Of a stretch of DNA of 64,000 bases, positions 53,876 to 64,000 are shown piece by piece. Numbering within the stretch: the stretch's first letter is position 1; each line of letters begins with the position of its first letter. The notes beneath the pieces were generated by a model. It saw only the letters and a list, made by a program, of their open reading frames with translations, had not been told where the DNA came from and searched no databases. This stretch comes from Aotearoamyces nothofagi (taxonomy: Eukaryota; Ascomycota; Leotiomycetes; Leotiales; Tympanidaceae), in the NCBI GenBank assembly GCA_015345905.1, contig JADDTR010000015.1:186001-250000 (forward strand), in the 5' to 3' direction. The translations under genes and the position numbers were made by a program.

Positions 53876-55482
53876 ATGGCTGGGATAAAAAAGGAGAAGG
53901 TAGGCATGAGCGCCTTCGAGCGCAAAAGGCTTGAAAACATTGCTGCGAATCAAGCAATACTTAAAGATCTAAGCACTACTGCTAGCAAGATCACCCCCAA
54001 ACCAGTCTCGAAAGCAGCTCCTCGTGCGCCTCGGAATAAAGTGATCCCAGTGAAGAAAGAAAGTTTACGTCCGGTACGGACAAGTTCTAGAATAGCTGGT
54101 ATTGAGGCCGACAGTGAGACAGCGAAGCGGAAAGCTGAGGATGAGTATGAGCTCGCAAAGGAGACTGCTAAGGCTAAGAGGCAGCGAGTAACGGGGGATC
54201 TCGACCTGAGCGATATTGTTGTTGAGGGAAAGAAATGGAACAAGGGCGATAACTTTCTGTCAAGTGTTATGAGAGGCGCACAGCCGTATGAAAGGACTTT
54301 CGACGAGGATGACATTAGAGAAACGACGGACAAGGGATTAAAGTCGTTGAGGGAAAAGATGCGTGGATTGGAACTATATGATACTTATGAGCCTAATCGT
54401 ACGTCAGTGAGGTATCCATGCTTAGGCTTTGCGTTAACAATTACTCAGAGATCAAGATCACTCCAGAAAGAGTCTACTCCCTTGGATTTCATCCTACTGC
54501 AGAAAAGCCTCTTATATTTGCAGGAGATAAGATGGGAAATATGGGACTATTTGATGCATCTCAGACTGGGCCACAAGCTCAGACAGAAGAAAATGCTGAT
54601 GAAGAGGGGGATGACCTTCCAGAACCCGCAATTACAGCTTTCAAGCTTCACTCAAGAACAATATCATCTTTCCTATTTCCTGCCGATCCGAACTTCTTAT
54701 ACTCTGGCTCATATGACTCTTCAATTCGGAAACTGGACCTTCAAAAGGGTGTTGCCATTGAAGTCTATGCTCCACCATCCATGGATGATGACATGCCCAT
54801 TTCTGGAATTGATATACCTTCAACTGACCCAAACATTCTATATTTCTCTACGTTAAATGGGTCATTCGGCCGACACGATACCAGAACCCCTTCTGATACT
54901 GAGATCTGGCAACTATCGGAGAAAAAAATTGGTGGCTTTTCTCTTCACCCACTACACCCTCATCTCGTGGCAACAGCATCATTGGATAGAATGCTCAAGA
55001 TCTGGGACCTTCGGAAAGTCACCGGCGAAAAAGATTCACGCCAACCCAGTTTATTAGGACAGCACATGTCTGCATTGTCAGTCTCGCACGCCGCATGGTC
55101 CGCAGCTGGACATATCGCAACCGCATCCTATGACAACACCGTGAAAATTCATTCCTTCCCCTCTGCTGGCAACTGGGCAAGCACGCATGATATCGGCGAA
55201 GACGCCATGGAGCCTACTGCTACGATTAAGCATAATAACCAAACCGGTCGTTGGGTTACTATCCTTAAGGCTCAGTGGCAGCAGAGACCCGAGGACGGGA
55301 TCCAGAGGTTCGTGATTGGGAACATGAATCGCTTCGTCGATGTGTATACCAGCGATGGCGAGCAGTTAGCTCAATTGGGAGGTGATGGCATTACAGCGGT
55401 ACCCGCTGTTGCCCAGTTCCATCCTACCAGGGATTGGGTAGCAGCCGGTACAGCAAGTGGGAAGCTTTGTTTATGGATGTGA
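53876..55482 (+). CDS. cmr1: WD40 protein Cmr1 (WDR76-like DNA damage-binding protein)
   Basis: Two exons, 53876-54398 and 54449-55482, giving 518 residues. The 50-nt intron joins YEPN to QIKITPERVYSLGFHP, restoring a conserved block. The N-terminus is basic and contains MSAFERKRLENIAANQAILK, the Cmr1 signature, followed by RTSSRIAG and KKWNKGDNFLSSVM. The beta-propeller includes IFAGDKMGNMGLFDAS, HSRTISSFLFPADPNFLYSG, SYDSSIRKLDLQKG, LVATASLDRMLKIWDLRKV, GHIATASYDNTVKIHSFPSA and DWVAAGTASGKLCLWM at the end. Yeast Cmr1 binds damaged DNA and gathers in intranuclear quality-control sites under replication stress. An alternative start at the second ATG (53906) would remove ten residues. Confidence 0.95.
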
Positions 55483-56577
55483 TGGGAACGGGACTAGGGA
55501 TGGTAGGATACTGAAATCGATAATATGGTATTAATGTCAGCGGCACAAAGCTCCCACTCGATCCTAATATGCGTAGATTGAATATTGGTGCGCATGTTCC
55601 CTATCCAACCTCGTTTTCATTCTGCAAACATCAGCTTGTGCTTTTCTACAGCATTGGCTTTAGACTAGTTAGCAATGCTATTCCTACAAAAGCAAGTTCA
55701 TCGTAGCATTTCGCTTCTACCTCGTTAGCTTAACTTGATAAATACATGCAAGTGAGTAAATAAATATGACATAGATTTGATGCCAGCTGTGATCACTGTG
55801 GTTTCTGTTGCTGTTAGTATATCGCAGGCACTAGTACATGAGCCTCTTATGAATCGATGAATCGCTTGCACAACTGGCTAGCCTGCGGTAAACACACTCA
55901 GCGATAAGGATGTGCTGCCTACCTTGCCTACCTATATACCAGGCAGTGATCAAGGCACGCAAATTTATATTAAGGACTCTCAGGGTTTTTGGGACATCTC
56001 CAGTTTCACGTAGCGAGAGCTCTGTTGGAACCCCTGTTAGACGCTTCATGTTCCATAGTCCGAGCTCATATATTAGCAAAAATAGTCTCCGAGCCGAGAA
56101 TTAAGAATTGCCTTGCCACGATCAGAGATGTTGCCCCGGTCGCCCGTTGTACCTCAGACTCGACCTATGGAACAAACCAGGTCTCAGTGCAAGTTAGACG
56201 GAATGCCTCCTTCCGTGCTTGCTGATCTGTGCGCAATAGTAAGTTCGGTTTCATGGAACGATGATCTAAGAAAAGTGGCCGAGCCGAAATTATACCAATT
56301 TTCAAACCGGGTTTCTAGGATGGGGAGGAGAAAAAGACATGAAGTATTAACAGCTCTTTTGGTTGCATTTTACAGATCTATATGGGATAAGAGGGAATAA
56401 GATGTAAAATATCAAACTCCAAGTATCCCATTGATGCTGCTCGATACAAAAATTTGCGTCAGAGGGAAAAAGCCCCAACATCAACACCCTTCCACTCCCA
56501 TTCTCTATGTAATCAAACAATTAAACTACGCACACCCCAACCCTTCACAACGGCTCTCCACGAGATCTTCATATGAC
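55483..56577. other. Intergenic region between Cmr1 and the secreted-protein gene
   Basis: Contains a plus-strand frame at 56113-56400 of 95 codons. From the ATG at 56203 it reads MPPSVLADLCAIVSSVSWND, DLRKVAEPKLYQFSNRVSRM, GRRKRHEVLTALLVAFYRSI, which looks somewhat protein-like but has no known family and no supporting splice sites. I do not call it a gene. Nothing else seen. Confidence 0.4.
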
Positions 56578-57890
56578 CTATGCAACGAACTGGCGTCTAG
56601 CGAACCGCACTTTGCGTCCTTTTCCACCCTGGAATCCGCCGTTGCCACTCTTTCTGGCACCTCTCCCACCAGCACCGGTATTACCAGTACCACTCGAGGT
56701 TCCGGTTGTTGTAGTTGTGCTTGTGCTCGCTGCCACAGCCGCGGTAGCAGCAGCAGCATTGGCTCCGCCTTTTCCTCCTTTTCCACTCTTGCCATTACTA
56801 GCTGCGGCCGCCGAGGTAGCTGCTGCTGCGTCGGTGGCAGCCACTGCAGCATCAGTTGAAGCTACTGCGGTAGCATCAGTAGCTGTGCTAACGGCCTTGG
56901 CACCTCCTTTGGCTCCCTTGGCTGCTTTTCCTCCCTTGCTATTAGCAGCTGCGGTAGTTGCAGCTGCGGCATCAGTTGAAGCTGCGGCGGAAACTTGTTC
57001 TCCTGCAACACCTCCGGACTGGAAAGCATCGGCTGCAGATTGAACGGCGGCGGCAGCTGCAACGCCTCCGGATCCGCTGTTGCTGGCAGCATTGGCGGTC
57101 TTCCCGTTTCCAGTAACAGTGAACTTAGTGCAGTCATCTTGAGCGCCACGTTGAGCAACAGGCATTGTAACTGCTTGGTGGTTGGATGCAGAAGACATGG
57201 TGCAGACTCGGTAATTACCAGCTGGGAGACCACCTGCAACAGTAGCTGAAAGGAGGCCCTTCCCATTGCCGGCATCATTGATACCTTTAAAGAAGGCGAA
57301 TTGTGTTGCATCTAGAGCTGTTGTTGGGTTCAAGCTATTTCCCATATCCTGTACTGTGACATGGGTGTGACCAATGACGTTGCCGCTGGAATCAAGAGTC
57401 TGGGGCGCAGAATAGTAGGTTGTATCGGCGTCGGTGAAGGACCCAGCAGCGAGATTAGCAGTTTGCACCGTGATATTGAAATCGGTGTCGGAGGCCACCG
57501 TGCCACCAGATTTAGGGAACGTGATAATGGATGATACCATGTTCGTCTTGGCTGGGATATCCCCCATAACTGCAAAGTCTTAGCTTGTGCCCATATTCAT
57601 GAGTCTCCGGTATACTTACCAATACCGTTGCATGAGCCATCAACAATTTGAAGGCCATTTGTCAGCGTCTTGCCACTACAAAAGTTGATGAAGTTGTTGT
57701 TGGAAGTGTCGGAAGCAGCCTGCCCGTCTACTGATCCAATTGAACCAACACCACTGGAGGTAGAGCCACTCTGAACAGCAGCAGTATCGAGGGTTATAGC
57801 AGCACGGGGAACGTTGACTGGGCTTGGGTCGGCAAAGACGCCAGCCACGGCGCTGAATGCAACGGCATAAGAGAGCGGATAGTAAATCAT
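56578..57890 (-). CDS. Secreted Ala/Ser/Gly-rich protein of a conserved fungal family
   Basis: Two exons on the minus strand, 57890-57620 and 57569-56578, giving 420 residues. The N-terminus MIYYPLSYAVAFSAVAGVFA is a signal peptide with cleavage expected after FA. The mature region has FINFCSGKTLTNGLQIVDGS, CNGIVMGDIPAKTNMVSSII, TFPKSGGTVASDTDFNITVQ, TYYSAPQTLDSSGNVIGHTH, VTVQDMGNSLNPTTALDATQ, FAFFKGINDAGNGKGLLSAT and NYRVCTMSSASNHQAVTMPV. I associate this block with secreted fungal proteins often mislabelled ribosomal protein S17 in databases; its function is unknown. The last 180 residues are an Ala/Ser/Gly/Lys low-complexity tail ending in a basic RKVRFARRQFVA. No GPI signal is evident. 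The tail may be cell-wall-associated. Confidence 0.85.
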
Positions 57891-58926
57891 CGTCGGCAAT
57901 GTGAGAGTGATAGAGGGATAAAAGTTGAATAATAAAATGGTAATTGACGGTGGGTTGGGAGTTGAAAAGAGTGTAGTCCGTCGAGGGGTGGTATATATAA
58001 ACTAGATGCACGCTCAACGTGATCTCTTTGCCTGCAAATGGAAGGGAAAAAAAGAGAATGTGAAGAAGAGAGGAGCACGCCGAGAGAAAGCACCAGTATA
58101 AGATCAACAATGCTTCAAGCGATGAGTAAGGAAAGGAAGAAAGACGACGGGGCCATGGCCGAGTACTTATTCTGAAGGCTTGGCAAAAAGGATCGCCTTC
58201 TGATGGTCTAGCAAGTGAGTCGCCCTGCGTTCCGAGAAAGTCTCCACGGCCCTGCCGAATTGGCTCTGGAGGTCCCGTTGCATTATTTTGGCTTGAGACG
58301 TGAGATGTTGTAGCTAGGTCTCGTCGTGCTGGTCGAGCAGGAAGATCAGGCGAAAGTTCAGACGCTAGAGCTACCCCGAGCTCGGCAGGAGGGCAAATCA
58401 GACAGCGCGCGGAGCAGGCCAGGGGCATGGGGCACGCTGGCGGCTGGACTGGACTGGACTGGAGATTAGGGAGCGTGCCGAGCGCTGCGCTTACTGTGGC
58501 AGCATTGCTCAGCACCGGCGGCGAGCCTGGCGGACTGACGGTGCACGCCCGGGGCTGTCTTCTACCCGGGCTCCTGGCCAAACGCTTGCTGTGTGAGACT
58601 TCAAACGGGCTCATGCCTTGCCAACTCTATCGACCTCGTCCACGCTATCCGCACCGCAAGTCCCTAGCAGCATCTTGCTCCGCACTACATGTCCCCCGTG
58701 CTCTATACGGCACTATAGGCTGGTAGCAGGAGGAGTCCTGTAATGTGCAGGACGGGACTCATGGACCAGAAGCTATCCGAGAAGCTTAACCCCATAGCAT
58801 CCCGGCATCCGATCTTGGAGGCACATCAACATAAGCATATCTCAGCCATGGTAAGGATAGCACGGAGTAACTCGTAACGCGTGAAGGCCAGGATATTGCT
58901 GCTCGGTTACGAGAGGAAATTCTTAT

Positions 58927-59354
58927 GTACAGAGTACTCTGTTCTTGTACACCGCGTCTCGAGCGACAGGCGGGACGGGACGTATGTGCGCGGGCACGAC
59001 AAGGTGTCGTCCCGTAGACGGTCCAGCACGGAATATGCACTGGGTATAAGTACGGGCAAGTTACCAGTACAAAGTGCCTGAGGTACAGTGCGTGAGTATA
59101 CGATTCGTACAGTATTAGACTGCCGGTTCGATTACGGGCTTGTACTCCTACACAGTGCGTGAATACCGCGTGGAGTATCATCAGCCAGATCAAGTACCTG
59201 TCCATGACTCCACACCTACAGGGTATCCTACTATTCGTGGGTACTTGATTCCGTGTACTCCGCCGGGGAATCCATCAGGGGCCTTACTACTCTATCCTTA
59301 CTTTGGCTTCTGTCGAGTACGTGAGTACATCTACTCTATATGTCCGTACTGTAC
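58927..59354. repeat. Cluster of GTAC tetranucleotides
   Basis: Fifteen GTAC sites in 428 bp, against about 1.7 expected at equal base frequencies. Many occur in the contexts GAGTAC or GTACTC, and GTAC is its own reverse complement. No tandem period is obvious. See findings. Confidence 0.7.
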
Positions 59355-59684
59355 ATGAGGATGTGAATTCAGCCTTGTCGGGGATTAGGGGTAACAAGGA
59401 TCAGGAGCAGATGGTAGGACGTAGGACGTAGGACATGGCAGTGGCAGTGGCAAGCAATCAAGAGTGTCTCAAATTTCCAATCTGTCTTCGATTAGTCGGT
59501 GCAGTCTCATGGTCCTTTCTTTCCTCCGCGTCAGTGAAGAGGAGCAAAGATTATCCTATGCTGATCCGAGAGTTACCATTGGGCCATTATACAGCAGTAC
59601 TGGGTATTAGGAAGCGCAGAGCACACCATTGGTGCATTTTAGCCTTGAGTCCCGACATAAGATACTTGTGAATCCGCCGGCAAA

Positions 59685-59739
59685 GGCTTAAAAAACGGGT
59701 CTGTTAAGCACCTTGTTGTGCTTGTTTAAGATTTAAGCC
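59685..59739. repeat. Nested inverted repeat
   Basis: GGCTTAAA (59685-59692) is the reverse complement of TTTAAGCC (59732-59739), and AAGCAC (59706-59711) of GTGCTT (59718-59723) inside it with a six-base loop. It could form a two-stem hairpin. It is intergenic with no flanking gene, so a transcript is not implied. Confidence 0.6.
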
Positions 59740-60956
59740 CTGGGCCAATTTACCGTGTAGTACAAAGGCATCCGAGACTCACACGGGTCCCATATCTATA
59801 GGTAGGTAATGTACTTATCTTGGTCCTCCATGCAGTCTCTGCCTGACAAGACTGGTGTCCGTTCTCGACCAGCCCGGCCCCTACGCCACGCCAGTCCAGC
59901 GGCCGTACACAGTAAAAAGAGACACCAGCAGTGACCTTGGACATTCATTGCTGGTCATCTTGAAATGGACATGTTCAACTCCCCAGCCTTCCCAAGTCCA
60001 AACCCCTCCACCTTCCACTTTTCCGCCTTTTTGGGCATTCCCATGTCGTTTCGGTTACCCTGGCCTCGTCCCTGCCGTTCTACCGTTCTGTGCATCATCA
60101 GAATCGGAAGCCAGGTTTACAGCACCAGCTCGGCCCTCGTTTGCCGTTTCAACCATGTTAGAGAGATCAGACTAAATCAAGTCCAATACTGATAACTATA
60201 CGGACTGAATATGACTTCAGATCAAAAGCCCAGCCCCTCCTCTCGCTCCTCTTGCTTCGACTGCACGCACGGAAACTGGCAAAGCACAGAAAACGCTCAC
60301 AAGAGCCACCGGCCACACCAATCTTGACGAAGGGCTTGTCTACCTAGGGTCTCCGTAAGGTAGATGTCTACTTCTATATGGGCGCAGGCTTTTACAGAAC
60401 TGTCCACCTTAATTGGCCAGTTAATAGTAACTATTGGGTTGGCGTACCCCGTGCTTGCAGTGTGGCATCCTGCTTTCATTTTGGGGCGGATATACTGTGT
60501 GAGTCTCCCTTTGTTACCTGCCGTGGCTAGCCCACCCGTCTTCTCGAGTCCTACTCACACCAAGTAGGTATTGCGTTGCTTTTAACCTTCCGACTCCCTT
60601 TCGGATGTAGTAAGAAAAATGGGCTCGGGGAAGATCCGGGCCCGACAGCCGACCTCGCAGGCTCTCACCAAGCTAGAGAAAAGATCTTGAGGCGTGAACT
60701 TACCCTACTCACTAGTCATCTCGGACGTTCCCCATCACGATCTGTAAATATCTCTGCCCATACATCCCATTCATTGCCTTACCTTAAAAGCATCACCGAT
60801 TTTATCGTTTATCCAATTCAAATCTTCTCCGTCTTTCACTTCGCAACCACGAAAACTACAAATTTACTCAGCCTGAAAGTGTATCAAATCTCGTGCGCCA
60901 TTCCGAAAATTCTCCTTTTGGGAAGTAAAGCAACTATTTGTGTGCGAAAAGACACC

Positions 60957-61938
60957 ATGTCGTCTCCAGTACAGAGAACGGTGAAGCGGCCAAGTAAGTG
61001 GAATTTTCTTCATCGCTAGAGTTGGCTTCTTGGGGAAACTTGGAACTTCTAGCAAGCCCAGAACACCACACTCATAACCTCTCCAACTCGGGGATCCCTT
61101 CATGCGATGTGAAAGAAAATCTAACATCGGGACCCATTTCAGGAACCCAATCACTACCTCCTCCATCACTACCAAAGCTCACTGCAGATCAACTCCTCCC
61201 GATTCCCACGACAGACAAGCACACTCAGCGAATGATTGTCGTTCTCTCCAATGCCAGTCTTGAAACCTACAAAGCTTCTCATGGTGGGCCCAGCAGGCCT
61301 GGCATGCCTGGCAGGGACGAGAAGTACTCTCTGCTAAACAGCGATGAGCACATCGGAGTCATGCGAAAGATGAATCGAGACATCAGTGATGCGCGACCCG
61401 ACATTACTCATCAGGTTTGTCTTGGTCATACCTTGCCGTCATACGAGGCTAACATCTACAGTGTCTCCTTACTCTCCTTGACTCGCCGATCAACAAAGCT
61501 GGCAAGCTTCAAATCTACATCCATACTGCGAAAGGCGTCCTTATCGAAGTCAGCCCCACCGTTCGAATCCCACGTACTTTCAAGCGTTTCGCCGGTCTGA
61601 TGGTACAATTACTCCATCGACTCTCAATTCGATCCACCAATTCCCAAGAGAAACTGTTGAAGGTCATAAAGAACCCTATTAGCGACCACCTGCCACCAAA
61701 TTGCCGCAAGGTTACCCTCAGTTTCGACGCGCCAATTGTCAGAGTTAGGGAATATGTACAAACGTTAGGGCCGGAGGAAAGCATCTGCGTTTTTGTGGGT
61801 GCAATGGCTAAGGGAACAGACAACTTTGCCGATGAATTCGTTGATGAGAAGATCTCGATCAGTAACTTCAGTCTCTCGGCCAGTGTTGCATGCAGCAAAT
61901 TCTGCCATGCTGCAGAAGACGCCTGGGACATCATCTAG
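60957..61938 (+). CDS. emg1: Emg1/Nep1 18S rRNA pseudouridine N1-methyltransferase
   Basis: Three exons, 60957-60993, 61143-61414 and 61462-61938, giving 261 residues. Introns have ATCTAAC and GGCTAAC branch points. The product has [20 protein letters not shown], the SPOUT-fold opening; [80 protein letters not shown] and LHRLSIRS; then [20 protein letters not shown] and [20 protein letters not shown]. The fungal signature [12 protein letters not shown] and the [16 protein letters not shown] block are intact. Emg1 methylates N1 of the hypermodified pseudouridine in 18S rRNA and is needed for 40S assembly in the nucleolus. The long first intron (149 nt) is unusual for this window. Confidence 0.96.
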
Positions 61939-63140
61939 ATGAATTTTAACTGGTCATTCGTAGAAGATTCCGAACATAGATACGCCACAATGATCAAAGT
62001 TCGGGGGGTATGGGGGTAGAAGGAAGAGGGAAGAGATCGATCTTAAGGTGAAAGCGGGAATTACTAGGGAAACTCTGATCATAACATCAGTGTCTACCTT
62101 GTGATACTTGAGCTTGGGTGTCTGTGTGCTCTGTCTCTGTTTTTACAACCAAAACATAAGGCGTTCAACAGATCCAAGGCGCTTAGTCGTCTTCGTGGAC
62201 CACTTCAACTTGGTCCACATCTCTTTTGTCCTTTGTCTCCAATATTTATTGACAGTTGTCAAGATAGGTATCGCCTCTTGTTTCGAAAAACTAACATCAG
62301 AACCACAAACGACAGAGTATCAAAGGGTTAGCTTGATGGCCGATGCGATAGGTCCTGGGAAAATATGATGTGTGTACCATCATTTACATGCCCAAATATC
62401 ATTGAAAGCGAGCACAACTCGGTCAGTCCAATACAAATCCAGATTTGTTACTATCATATTTGCATTATCATGATTAGAAACCATGATTAGAGATCATTGA
62501 CATGAGATTTTGCAATTTGATTGTAAAATAAAGGCATTCGTTACTCCTTGTGGCAAAGGATAAGAAGAGCATGAGCACAAGATATAGTACTTCTCTCAGT
62601 CCTGTCTTGCTATTATGCATCCTACAATATAATGCATGCAGCCGTGTTACTAAAAAGCGTGTGCAATGCGAGGTCTACCGTATTGTCTGCGGTCGTGGCC
62701 CTCGCATGGATATTTCGTCAGGCGTCGTTGTACGATATATCTTAAGGTCTTAGGAACCGCGTCAGCTTTATGGATTAAGACCTGGCACCCAATACCACAT
62801 GTAAGGACGAATAACTGGTCAAGAGAGTACTTCCTATTTGAAGAGCCTACTTAGAGAATGACTACGATATACTACCTAGCTAAAGTATTCACTAATATCT
62901 TATCACGTTCCACCATTTGGCGGCATCCTTCTGAATAACGGGCATTTTCAACAGGCAGATGACTTCTGGGCACTCAGATACTAATTTACCTAGTATTGGA
63001 GTTCTTGCAATGAGGCTAATGAGCTAATTGCTTCTGGCTGAAAACTTCCGCGGTGGTAACCGGGATGGACCTCGGCTCCGAGAAATCATCAATTCGACCG
63101 ATACTTCGTAGACTGATCAGAAAACAACCAACAAGGGACT
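61939..63140. other. Intergenic region, AT-rich in the middle
   Basis: Between Emg1 and the phosphatase-like gene. The stretch 62360-62560 is AT-rich. No open frame with recognisable content and no transposon ends were found. Confidence 0.4.
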
Positions 63141-64000
63141 ATGGAAGCATTTAAAGAGACAGTACTGGGCGAGTCACTTCCCTCTCCACCCTTTATACCC
63201 GTGTCTGGGATCCAAAATTTTCGTGACCTCGGAGGCTATGCTGTTTCTCAATCTCCGTCGACCCATTCTATACGAAGAGGCGTGATGTACCGTTGTGGGG
63301 ATCCATCGGGTGTGACTCCAGATGGCATCAGGACCATTAGCTCTCTGGGCGTCACCCATATCTTTGATTTGCGCTCCAACAATGAAATTGAGCGAAACAA
63401 GGCGGCTAGGAAGGGGTGCACCGTGGAATGGCATGGCTGCGAGACAGTCTTCGCCCCAGTATTCGCCGACAAAGATTACAGCCCACAGAATCTAGCAATC
63501 CGGTTCAAGGACTACACAAGTGAAGGAACCGAGGTGAGATCCAGTTCGGGGTTATTCAGTGGGTTTGTCAAATGGTCGGGCATATTACTGACGTCGGCGT
63601 ATGGGGTTCTTGGGAAATAGGGGTTTACCCGTGCTTATAGTGATATACTTGAGAGCGCTCCGCCATCATACGCGCGGATCTTGCTGCATCTTGCAAACGC
63701 CCCTTCTGCGCCGATGATTGTCCACTGCACCGCAGGCAAGGATAGGACCGGCATCATCTGCGCTCTGATCCTGTCCCTCTGCGGCGTTGGTGATGAGACT
63801 ATTGCTTACGAGTATTCTCTCACTGAATTGGGGTTGTTCGAGTGGAAGGAGAAGATCATCAAGGAAATCTTGTCAAATCCCTTGCTTGATACAAACAGAG
63901 ATGGTGCTTTGAATATGATCAGTGCCAAGTAATGCCCCTGAATCATCAGAAGTCTCCCAAGTCACTAACGCCACGCAGAGCCGCCAATATGCTTGCAACG
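63141..64000 (+). CDS. Tyrosine/serine phosphatase family protein (3' end outside window)
   Basis: Three visible exons, 63141-63533, 63621-63928 and 63979 onward, cut by the window end. The last visible intron has a CACTAAC branch point and a CGCAG acceptor. Seen: FIPVSGIQNFRDLGGYAVSQ, the opening of the Y_phosphatase3 family, then SIRRGVMYRCGDPSGVTPDG, IRTISSLGVTHIFDLRSNNE, and the catalytic P-loop MIVHCTAGKDRTGIICALIL with the CX5R Cys and Arg, followed by IAYEYSLTELGLFEWKE. This family includes bacterial and fungal tyrosine/serine phosphatases, some acting on phosphoinositides; substrate here unknown. The second exon begins GFTRAYSDILESAPPSYARI, restored by the first intron. No signal peptide. 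Confidence 0.9.

Larger units (their letters stand above)
57891..60956. other. 3 kb gene desert
   Basis: No gene recognised on either strand. Contents: a GGACT pentamer run (58444-58461), a cluster of fifteen GTAC tetramers (58927-59354), a threefold GTAGGAC repeat (59413-59433) and a nested inverted repeat (59685-59739). The first several hundred bases are the promoter of the secreted-protein gene; the last few hundred that of Emg1. The long minus-strand frame at 57676-58614 overlaps the secreted-protein gene and has no recognisable content. Confidence 0.5.

Noticed and set aside
57676-58614. 312-codon minus-strand frame overlapping the secreted-protein gene
   Set aside because: It overlaps exon 1 of the secreted-protein gene in another frame and covers its promoter; no domain, no splice support.

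Overview
This 64 kb window is nuclear DNA of a filamentous ascomycete (Pezizomycotina). The evidence is short spliceosomal introns (about 48-190 nt, GTRNGY donors, CTAAC-type branch points just before the acceptor), one gene per 2-3 kb on both strands, single-copy housekeeping proteins that read best as filamentous-fungal orthologues, and a DIM-2-type cytosine methyltransferase. I cannot name the species. No rRNA or tRNA gene, CRISPR array, intact transposon or secondary-metabolite cluster was recognised.

Layout: 0-8 kb holds an EVE-domain protein, a gene-poor stretch, a cysteine-rich orphan and cytosolic serine hydroxymethyltransferase. 8-17 kb holds an uncharacterised membrane-anchored protein, a glutamine-rich protein, and a divergent pair made of a Cbp6/UQCC2-like mitochondrial protein and a Bsd2-type NEDD4 adaptor. 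17-25 kb is GC-rich and low-complexity, with protein-isoaspartate methyltransferase, a minisatellite, a haloacid dehalogenase and RPAP1. 25-33 kb holds the HIR-complex subunit Hpc2, the mitochondrial citrate carrier, two complex I genes (23 kDa Fe-S subunit and acyl carrier protein) sharing a 261 bp divergent promoter, and Vps74/GOLPH3. 33-45 kb holds SURF6/Rrp14, a conserved fungal protein of unknown function, RAD54, a small orphan, a second SLC25 carrier and a NYN-domain protein. 46-56 kb holds the DIM-2-like methyltransferase, a tiny glycine-motif gene, an Mtf2-like mitochondrial protein and Cmr1. 56-64 kb holds a secreted Ala/Ser/Gly-rich protein, a 3 kb gene desert with an unusual GTAC cluster, Emg1/Nep1, and a tyrosine-phosphatase-like gene cut by the window end.

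The genes do not form one pathway. Loose themes are mitochondrial function (complex I pair, Cbp6-like, Mtf2-like, two carriers), chromatin and genome upkeep (DIM-2, Hpc2, RAD54, Cmr1) and ribosome biogenesis (SURF6, Emg1). Several genes have tiny exons (8, 12, 18 and 18 nt) that simple open-reading-frame scanning misses. Exon coordinates were read by eye from splice signals and reading-frame continuity.
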